Origin: an uncultured Bacteroidota bacterium
Lineage (GTDB): Bacteria; Bacteroidota; Bacteroidia; Chitinophagales; Chitinophagaceae
Direction: 5' to 3'
Assembly: GCA_938008665.1 (NCBI GenBank)
Contig: CALLKA010000005.1
Coordinates: 1-5,126, forward strand
Length of the DNA: 5,126 bases
Under the pieces are notes generated by a model that saw nothing but the letters and a program-made list of their open reading frames with translations, was not told where the DNA came from and did not search any database. Positions 1 through 5,126 of the stretch are shown here, piece by piece; positions within the stretch are counted from its first letter, which is position 1; every line of letters begins with the position of its first letter. The translations under genes and the position numbers were made by a program.

Positions 1-788
1 ACTAAATCCTTAGAAACTGCAATGTTAGTGCTCCATTCATGCCAATCTTTAAAAGCCGATGCATGGTAATAGCCATAATACAAGCCTTTATATTTGATTA
101 CTTGATTCATCGCTACAGCATATTGGTCATATGCATCAGGCCCCATTTTTATCACAGGGGTATCCTGAACATTTCTCCAAATTTTTAAATTGTTTGAAGT
201 GGCTAACCAAATACCATGATCACCTCTTTCATAAAACAAATACCAGATACCATTTTTTATATAAACTGTGGGGGTGCCAAATGGCCCAATACTAATTGGG
301 GATCCATCTGTATTACGAATATCTAAATTTCCTTTTTCTTGCCAATGTACCCGATCCGTTGAAGTGAACATGTGTGCAGTGTCGCCCTGGCCTTCTGCAA
401 ATAAATAGTAAGTTCCCTTTGATTTAATTACGAATACATCTTCAACCCAATGATTATTCACAATAGGATTTCCATTGTAACGATCCCATTGTATGCCATC
501 CTTCGATGTTGCATAACCTAAAAATTTTCTGGGATCATTTTTAGAATAACCAGTGTACCACAAATGATAGTTCCCTTTTTCTTTTAAAATATATCCTCTT
601 TCCCTTAATTGGTGATCCCATTTAGTTGAATCGCCACTAGTAAATATAGGGTTGACTTGATAAGGTGCAAAATGAGTCAACACGCTAGGGAATAAGGATT
701 CGCTAATAACGACCGACTTTTTTATTTGACTACACTGAATAAAAAGTAGTGCGATTATTATTGTAAAAAAAATGGGTGACTTTTTCAA
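1..788 (-). CDS. Beta-propeller glycosidase-like lipoprotein (GH43/GH117/GH130-type fold), C-terminus cut off by window edge
   Basis: An open frame of 262 codons runs off the left edge. The in-frame stop of the upstream gene (800-798) limits the start, and no ATG occurs before about residue 140, so TTG at 788-786 is the best start. It is followed by KK and a hydrophobic stretch (residues 5-17) ending in FIQC-S, a loose lipobox with C19 as the probable lipidated residue. The body shows repeated propeller-blade signatures: RERG (62-65) with HLWYTGY (75-81), LGYATSKDGIQW (90-101), WVEDVFVIK (114-122) with YYLFAEG (127-133), a blade with TSTDRVHW (142-149), GPFGTPTVYI (168-177) with WYLFYERGDHGIWLATS (182-198), and a further blade with YYGYYHAS (237-244). 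Such blades are typical of five-bladed propeller glycosidases. Acidic candidates for the active site are D58, E63, E116/D117 and E187, but I cannot assign them. Role by inference: periplasmic or surface cleavage of an oligosaccharide. The CAZy family is uncertain; perhaps about a quarter of the protein is missing. It lies 9 bp after the DUF4350-like gene, so the two are probably co-transcribed. Confidence 0.8.
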   Translation of the reverse strand, partial: MKKSPIFFTIIIALLFIQCSQIKKSVVISESLFPSVLTHFAPYQVNPIFTSGDSTKWDHQLRERGYILKEKGNYHLWYTGYSKNDPRKFLGYATSKDGIQWDRYNGNPIVNNHWVEDVFVIKSKGTYYLFAEGQGDTAHMFTSTDRVHWQEKGNLDIRNTDGSPISIGPFGTPTVYIKNGIWYLFYERGDHGIWLATSNNLKIWRNVQDTPVIKMGPDAYDQYAVAMNQVIKYKGLYYGYYHASAFKDWHEWSTNIAVSKDL

Positions 789-797
789 GCTTAAATT

Positions 798-1580
798 TTA
801 CCTCGGGATTTGTTTTAATAACCAATTGGTAAGTTCAATAGCTGCTTGTTTGTTTTGGTAGGTAGGGTTTAAGCGATCATTCACTACATACTCATTATAA
901 ATCCATGGATCACCCACAGCAAATACAGTTCCTTTACCAAACTTACTTGTTGCCATGATTACGTCTCCGTTATTTTCAAGTGACGCTTGCGCAGGACTTT
1001 TTAATTGTAAAGTACAAATGCCTTTTAAGTATAATTGTTTGGCTGTAGTAAATATGGGATGTGTGTCTGGCACCATAATTTTACCAACAGTAATATCCTT
1101 GATTACGGAATTACGGACTTTGTCTGTGAAATGAATTCCAAAGGCATTGGCTAATAAATTAAAATGAGATAAATCTGCATTGGCCGAATCATTTGCTAGT
1201 AATACTAATACACCGCCTTGTGCAACCCAATCGCTTATCACTTTAACATCGGCTGCTTTCATATAATTAGGATTTGGGGATTCCTTTTGATTATCTGGAT
1301 CCGTAATAATATAGACAGATGCTTTTTTTAAATTCTCAATAGTTGGGGCATCAATTAGGCTTCTAATTTTAGCGCCTTTATCGGTAAACATTTCACCCCA
1401 CATGCTATAACCATTAAGTGTCGTATCCTCCCATATATAATGAAAGCGGTAAGCACTACCATCTGAATTTGTTTTATACTCATTATTATAAAAGTAATCC
1501 AGCTTAACGACTGTCTTTTGAGCGTAGGTTTGCACGTTAACAAATGTTAACAAAATAAGTAATGTGAAAAATAGTTTCAT
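798..1580 (-). CDS. Secreted DUF4350/GATase-like domain protein, resembling the C-terminal domain of GH88/GH105 uronyl hydrolases
   Basis: A complete 260-aa protein starts at ATG 1580-1578 and ends with TAA. Residues 1-20 form a signal peptide (K2, hydrophobic 4-15, cleavage after TYA before Q21), so the product is exported. With no lipobox it is probably periplasmic. The mature part is one alpha/beta domain: HYIWEDT (47-53), ASVYIITDPD (87-96), DWVAQGGVLVLLANDSAN (117-134), HFNLLANAFGIHF (139-151), HPIF (174-177) and KFGKGTVFAVGDPWIYNEY (213-231), with a closing helix ending TNWLLKQ. The strand-GG-strand plus GKG..GDP pattern is that of DUF4350/ThuA-like glutamine-amidotransferase folds. From memory of the family, the closest matches are C-terminal extensions of Bacteroidota GH88/GH105 hydrolases, which remove unsaturated uronic acids from pectin fragments. 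Here the catalytic (alpha/alpha)6 barrel is absent. No nucleophile Cys in a typical GATase elbow is evident, so a binding or accessory role is more likely than amidotransfer (inference). It is the first gene of the leftward operon. Confidence 0.8.
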   Translation of the reverse strand: MKLFFTLLILLTFVNVQTYAQKTVVKLDYFYNNEYKTNSDGSAYRFHYIWEDTTLNGYSMWGEMFTDKGAKIRSLIDAPTIENLKKASVYIITDPDNQKESPNPNYMKAADVKVISDWVAQGGVLVLLANDSANADLSHFNLLANAFGIHFTDKVRNSVIKDITVGKIMVPDTHPIFTTAKQLYLKGICTLQLKSPAQASLENNGDVIMATSKFGKGTVFAVGDPWIYNEYVVNDRLNPTYQNKQAAIELTNWLLKQIPR

Positions 1581-1642
1581 AGTATGATATTAAGATTTTA
1601 AAATTAACTAATTATGTTTTAATATGTTATGTTTATGTAACC

Positions 1643-1658
1643 ACGAAATCGTTTTCGT
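1643..1658. promoter_or_regulatory. Putative LacI-family operator palindrome
   Basis: The 16-mer ACGAAATCGTTTTCGT is an inverted repeat with 14 of 16 positions matching, centred on CG at 1650/1651. The only mismatch is the T:T pair flanking the centre. Even-length palindromes with a central CG flanked by A and T runs are characteristic of LacI/GalR-family operators. It lies about 60 bp upstream of the DUF4350-like start and about 130 bp upstream of the susC start, so one regulator could act on both units. No regulator gene is present in the window, so the assignment rests on the pattern alone. Confidence 0.45.
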
Positions 1659-1662
1659 AAGT

Positions 1663-1685
1663 AAATGTTAACAATCTTAACATTT
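1663..1685. repeat. Perfect 9-bp inverted repeat with 5-nt spacer
   Basis: AAATGTTAA (1663-1671) and TTAACATTT (1677-1685) are exact reverse complements separated by CAATC. The repeat starts 4 bp after the CG-centred palindrome. It has no flanking T-run of terminator type and lies between divergent promoters, so a binding site or a leader hairpin is more likely than a terminator. Only one G:C pair per arm makes a stable RNA hairpin doubtful. Confidence 0.5.
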
Positions 1686-1791
1686 TAAACAAATTACCCT
1701 AATTTACTCAAATCTTTAAACAATATATAGAAATTATTTTTAAAGTAAACGATTCATTTATAAAAGATTATAAAATTAAAATTGCTAAACC

Positions 1792-4700
1792 ATGAGAAAA
1801 ATTCTCTTGATGATGTTGCCACTATTTTTTATTGGCAATATTATTTGGGCACAAAATCGCCCGTTAACTGGAACTGTAAAAAATAGTGAAAATGGAGCTG
1901 CTATTGTTGGAGCGTCTGTTGTCATTAAAGGAACCACCAAAGGAACTGTTACCAACAATGATGGTAAGTTTACCCTTGATGTACCTGCCAAAGGAAATAA
2001 TAATGTTTTAGTAATTAGTTCACTTGGATTTACTGCCACTGAAATTAAATTAACTAATCAAACATCTATTGCTGCTACTTTAACAAGTGATTCTAAGCAA
2101 TTAGAAGATGCGGTAGTTATTGGTTATGGTTCAGTTAAGAAAAAAGATTTAACCGGTGCAGTGGGAACAGTTTCTGCAAAGGAGATCACTAGAGGTAACC
2201 CCGCGAATGCAACACAAGCATTGCAAGGTCAAGTACCAGGGGTCTTGGTTACTAAATTAAGTAACAAGCCTGGTCAATTATGGTCTATTGCAATTCGTGG
2301 TGAAAATACAATTACTGCTAACCCGAATGCGGATGGAGCTACTAACTTAACTTTAGTAAGTAGTAACCCGCAAAATATGAATACAGAGCCATTGGTTGTT
2401 ATTGATGGAGTGGTAGGTGGTAAATTACAAGACATTAGCCCTGCTGATATTCAAACAATTGATATCTTAAAAGATGCATCATCAACTGCGATATATGGTT
2501 CAAGAGGTGCAAATGGTGTTGTAATCATTACTTCAAAAAGAGGATCTACTGGTAAGCCAAGAGTTACAGTTGATTTTTATTCTGGACGTAAAACACCAGA
2601 TCATTTGCCTCCAATGCAAAATGCGCAACAATTTTATAAATCATCCTTAACGGACGCAGCTTTAAATGGTGCAGTTGTTAGTGAAACCATGTTCAATGTA
2701 AATGAGTTGGCGATTATTAATGGAGGAAGAACCACTGATTTAGTAGGAGCGATGACGCAACCAGGTATTAATTTAGGTTCAAATATTGCCGTATCAGGTG
2801 GTACTAATGGAACAAATTATCGTTTTTCAGGAGGATATATTCAGGAAGATGGTATGCAAGCAAATACTACTTATAAAAAATATAATTTGAATGCTGCAGT
2901 AGATTCAAAGATCACTAAATTTTTAAAAGTAGGTTTTACTTTATATGCAAACTATTCAACCAACCCTACAGGGTCGTTTGAAGCACTTAGAACTGCATAT
3001 AGAGAGCGTCCTACAAGTGTAATTTATTACAAAGATTTAGTGGATCCAGTTATTGGAAAAGATGATATTACTGGATCAGTAAATGGTTACGCGGTTAGAA
3101 TGGGTCGTAATACAGCAATGAATCCAGTTTTGGAAGCTTCAAGCTTAGCAAATTACACATGGACTAGAACAGTTGCAAGTCAAATGGGAAGTGCTTATGG
3201 CGAATTGAATTTATTAAAAGGGGTAGTTTTTAAAACAACTATTTCTGCTTCAAATCAACATGCAAAACAAGATGAATACCGTGGTACTTATTCAAAGTCG
3301 GTGAATTTAGGTTTAACAAGAGGTTCTGTTGAAGACGATTACATTACAGCATATACTTTTGATAATCAATTAACATATAATTTAGAAAAAGGAAAAAGTA
3401 AATTAAATGTGACTGGTTTACAAAGTGCATTTAAAACAACCACTGAAATGAATGTTGGATCAGTTACGAATTTACCCTTTAATTCTTTTTGGTACAACAT
3501 GCAATCTGCAGGATCATTTTCGATAGGTAGTTCATTTAGTCAACGTTCTTTGTCATCTTATATGGGTAGAATTAACTACACTTTTAATGATAAATATTTA
3601 TTCACTTTCACAGGACGTTCTGATGGAGCTTCTCAATTAGCAGAAGGAAAAAAATGGGCATTTTTCCCATCAGGTGCTTTTGCATGGCGTTTGGGCGATG
3701 AGAATTTTGTAAAAGACTTAAATGTATTTTCTGATTTGAAATTAAGAGTAAGTTTTGGACAAGTGGGTAACTCAGTGGTTTCTCCTTACCAAACTTCTGC
3801 AACTTTGGCTGGAACCAATTATAATTTTGGTCAAAATGCAGGTATCGGTTTAGCTCCAGGAAATTTACCAAACCAAGAATTAGGATGGGAGCGTAGTGAA
3901 GAATTGAACTTAGGATTGAACGTTGGATTTTTTAATAATAGAGTAACTGCAGCCATCGAGGTTTATAATAGAACTACAAAGGACTTGATCATGAGACAAG
4001 CATTGCCAACAACTTCAGGTTTTGGTACTATTATTGCGAACGTAGGTAGGGTGTCAAATAAAGGGGTCGAAATGTTAGTTAACACAACCAACATTACTAC
4101 TAAAAATTTAATGTGGACTACTTCATTGAACTTCACTAAAAACGTCAATAAATTAGAAGAATTACCTAACGGTGCAAAATACGGATGGAGTGGAGGAACA
4201 AATCCTGAAAATGCATTAGCTGTAGGATATCCTTTAAAGAGTTTCTTATATTTTCAAGCAGCAGGAATCTGGCAATTGGGTGATAGTGTTGAAGCAAAAA
4301 GATATGGTCAAGTTCCAGGTCAGGTAAGAATTGTTGACCAAAACAATGATGGTAAAATTTCATCAGGTGTTATTGGACAAGATGACCGTGTTATCATAGG
4401 TACACAATTACCTAATTATACATTAGGTATGACGAACCGCGTTAGTTATAAAAACTTGGATGTAGCGGTTATGATGTATTACAGAAATGGTACTATGTTT
4501 AAGAATGGCTTTATGAGTAGTTATATTTCAGATGCAGGTGGTGGAGCTCGTTTGAACTTGAATTATTGGACAAGAAATAACCCATCAAATGAAATTTATG
4601 GTATGGGTATCCCAGGTTCAAATTTTAGAGATGCTATTTTTTACCAAGATGCTAGCTTTTTAAGAATTGCTGACGTAACATTTGGTTATACTTTACCTAA

Positions 4701-4869
4701 AGCAAAAACTGATAAAATGGGTATTGATAAAATGCGTTTTTACCTACAATTAATTAACCCAGCTTATTTTACCAAATTCTTAGGTGGCGATCCTGAATAT
4801 AATGGTGCTGCTTATCAGGATGATGTTCCATCTTCTACAGTGACATTTGGTTTTAATTTAGGCTTTTAA
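1792..4869 (+). CDS. susC: SusC/RagA-family TonB-linked outer membrane transporter
   Basis: This complete 1025-aa protein is the outer-membrane barrel of a glycan uptake complex, importing a substrate handed over by its SusD partner with energy from TonB. In order: a signal peptide (1-20, cleavage IIWA before Q21); a carboxypeptidase-D-regulatory-like beta-sandwich (about 23-98) with GASVVIKGTTKGTVTNNDG (40-58); the SusC-type linker VVIGYGSVKKKDLTGAV (108-124); a plug domain (about 115-255) with IRG (168-170), TEPLVVIDGV (198-207) and the family signature LKDASSTAIYGSRGANGVV (226-244); then the beta-barrel to a C-terminal strand ending NLGF, with a terminal aromatic as expected for BAM-dependent barrels. 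A Ca-loop-like DQNNDGKI (849-856) is typical of the family. There is no STN domain before the plug, so it is a plain transporter, not an ECF-sigma transducer. Start: an in-frame TAA lies two codons upstream of the ATG. It precedes susD by 34 bp. The family is certain; the substrate is unknown. Confidence 0.97.
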   Translation: MRKILLMMLPLFFIGNIIWAQNRPLTGTVKNSENGAAIVGASVVIKGTTKGTVTNNDGKFTLDVPAKGNNNVLVISSLGFTATEIKLTNQTSIAATLTSDSKQLEDAVVIGYGSVKKKDLTGAVGTVSAKEITRGNPANATQALQGQVPGVLVTKLSNKPGQLWSIAIRGENTITANPNADGATNLTLVSSNPQNMNTEPLVVIDGVVGGKLQDISPADIQTIDILKDASSTAIYGSRGANGVVIITSKRGSTGKPRVTVDFYSGRKTPDHLPPMQNAQQFYKSSLTDAALNGAVVSETMFNVNELAIINGGRTTDLVGAMTQPGINLGSNIAVSGGTNGTNYRFSGGYIQEDGMQANTTYKKYNLNAAVDSKITKFLKVGFTLYANYSTNPTGSFEALRTAYRERPTSVIYYKDLVDPVIGKDDITGSVNGYAVRMGRNTAMNPVLEASSLANYTWTRTVASQMGSAYGELNLLKGVVFKTTISASNQHAKQDEYRGTYSKSVNLGLTRGSVEDDYITAYTFDNQLTYNLEKGKSKLNVTGLQSAFKTTTEMNVGSVTNLPFNSFWYNMQSAGSFSIGSSFSQRSLSSYMGRINYTFNDKYLFTFTGRSDGASQLAEGKKWAFFPSGAFAWRLGDENFVKDLNVFSDLKLRVSFGQVGNSVVSPYQTSATLAGTNYNFGQNAGIGLAPGNLPNQELGWERSEELNLGLNVGFFNNRVTAAIEVYNRTTKDLIMRQALPTTSGFGTIIANVGRVSNKGVEMLVNTTNITTKNLMWTTSLNFTKNVNKLEELPNGAKYGWSGGTNPENALAVGYPLKSFLYFQAAGIWQLGDSVEAKRYGQVPGQVRIVDQNNDGKISSGVIGQDDRVIIGTQLPNYTLGMTNRVSYKNLDVAVMMYYRNGTMFKNGFMSSYISDAGGGARLNLNYWTRNNPSNEIYGMGIPGSNFRDAIFYQDASFLRIADVTFGYTLPKAKTDKMGIDKMRFYLQLINPAYFTKFLGGDPEYNGAAYQDDVPSSTVTFGFNLGF

Positions 4870-4903
4870 ATAATATAAGATAATAACTTAAAAAATAAAT
4901 TTT

Positions 4904-5126
4904 ATGAATATTTCAAAAAATTTCCAACGCTTATCAATCAGCTTAGTTTTACTAAGTATGGTGATGGTTGGATGTAATAAAAACTTTATTACAGAATTCA
5001 ACCCTGCTAATAGAACAACAGATAATTTTTATAACACACCTGGTGGTTATTTAAATTTAGTCAACTCTTGTTATCCCTTATTGAGGGATTTGACACAACG
5101 TAAAAAATTAACACATAACAGTACCG
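4904..5126 (+). CDS. susD: SusD/RagB-family substrate-binding outer membrane lipoprotein, N-terminal part only
   Basis: The first 74 codons, starting at ATG 4904-4906, are present and the frame is open to the right edge. Residues 1-23 form a lipoprotein signal peptide with hydrophobic core ISLVLLSMVMVG and lipobox MVGC, so C24 is the lipidated residue. It is followed by NKNFITEFNPANRTTDNFYN (25-44), matching the SusD start where the mature protein runs into a 'DNFY.T' segment, then GGYLNLVNSCYPLLRD (47-62), the first helix of the tetratricopeptide-like SusD scaffold. SusD proteins cap the SusC barrel at the cell surface and bind the glycan. Position 34 bp after the susC-type gene, same strand, is the invariant arrangement of the pair. 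The leader is A/T-rich with no Shine-Dalgarno sequence, as usual in this phylum. About 400 or more residues are missing beyond the edge. Confidence 0.92.
   Translation, partial: MNISKNFQRLSISLVLLSMVMVGCNKNFITEFNPANRTTDNFYNTPGGYLNLVNSCYPLLRDLTQRKKLTHNST

Larger units (their letters stand above)
1581..1791. promoter_or_regulatory. Divergent AT-rich intergenic control region between the leftward enzyme operon and susCD
   Basis: This 211-bp gap separates the start codons of two divergent transcription units, so it must hold promoters for both. It is strongly AT-rich and carries a CG-centred palindrome (1643-1658), a 9-bp inverted repeat (1663-1685) and a cluster of ATGTT-type direct repeats (1614-1639). 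I could not assign a convincing Bacteroidota promoter (TTTG at -33 and TAnnTTTG at -7) on either strand. An in-frame TAA at 1786-1788 lies two codons before the susC ATG, which fixes that start. No small ORF or RNA gene was recognised. Confidence 0.75.

Noticed and set aside
1355..1543. 62-codon minus-strand open frame overlapping the DUF4350-like gene
   Set aside because: It is out of frame with a well-supported gene on the same strand and has no recognisable features.
1595..1604. ATTTTAAAAT palindrome near the DUF4350-like start
   Set aside because: A 10-bp A/T-only palindrome is expected by chance in this composition.
1661..1692. Minus-strand Bacteroidota-type promoter (TTTG at 1692-1689 with a TAnnTTTG-like element downstream)
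   Set aside because: The downstream element reads TAACATTT, off by one from the consensus and inside the inverted repeat; too weak to annotate.
1785..2039. 84-codon minus-strand open frame overlapping the start of the susC-type gene
   Set aside because: It is antisense to the signal peptide and carboxypeptidase-regulatory-like domain of a clear family member; its composition is that of a shadow frame.
3608..4363. Three minus-strand open frames (3608-3871, 3963-4148, 4166-4363) inside the transporter gene
   Set aside because: They lie fully within the strongly supported barrel-coding region, carry no recognisable domain and have no leader context of their own.
4870..4903. Possible hairpin or terminator between susC and susD
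   Set aside because: The 34-bp gap is AT-rich but contains no convincing dyad followed by a T-run; the pair is expected to be co-transcribed.

Overview
The window comes from a member of the Bacteroidota, most likely a Chitinophagales/Sphingobacteriales-type or related environmental lineage. The evidence is a SusC/SusD outer-membrane uptake pair, low GC (roughly one third by eye), A/T-rich leaders without Shine-Dalgarno sequences, and Q at +1 after the signal peptidase I sites. The lineage within the phylum is a guess. The DNA reads as one end of a polysaccharide or oligosaccharide utilisation locus.

Layout: two genes on the minus strand face two genes on the plus strand across a 211-bp AT-rich divergent regulatory region (1581-1791). 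Leftward, 1580-798 encodes a 260-aa secreted protein resembling the DUF4350/GATase-like domain often found at the C-terminus of GH88/GH105 (YteR-type) unsaturated uronyl hydrolases, here without any hydrolase domain. It is followed after 9 bp by a gene with no ATG near its start (probable TTG at 788-786), which runs off the left edge and encodes a five-bladed beta-propeller glycosidase-like lipoprotein. Rightward, 1792-4869 encodes a complete 1025-aa SusC/RagA-type TonB-dependent transporter, followed after 34 bp by the first 74 codons of a SusD-like substrate-binding lipoprotein that runs off the right edge.

Proposed joint function (inference): the surface SusD-like lipoprotein captures a glycan fragment, the SusC barrel imports it using TonB energy, and the exported glycosidase-like and DUF4350-like proteins process or recognise the sugar. 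The DUF4350-type domain hints at pectin or rhamnogalacturonan-derived material, but the substrate cannot be fixed from this window.

The divergent region holds a 14/16 palindrome centred on CG (1643-1658) that looks like a LacI-family operator, a perfect 9-bp inverted repeat (1663-1685), and a weaker CG-centred site exactly 100 bp downstream of the first. The transporter has no STN domain, so FecR/ECF-sigma signalling through it is not expected, and control by a DNA-binding repressor at the divergent region is a reasonable alternative. No RNA genes, CRISPR array, insertion sequence, origin or terminator was found.
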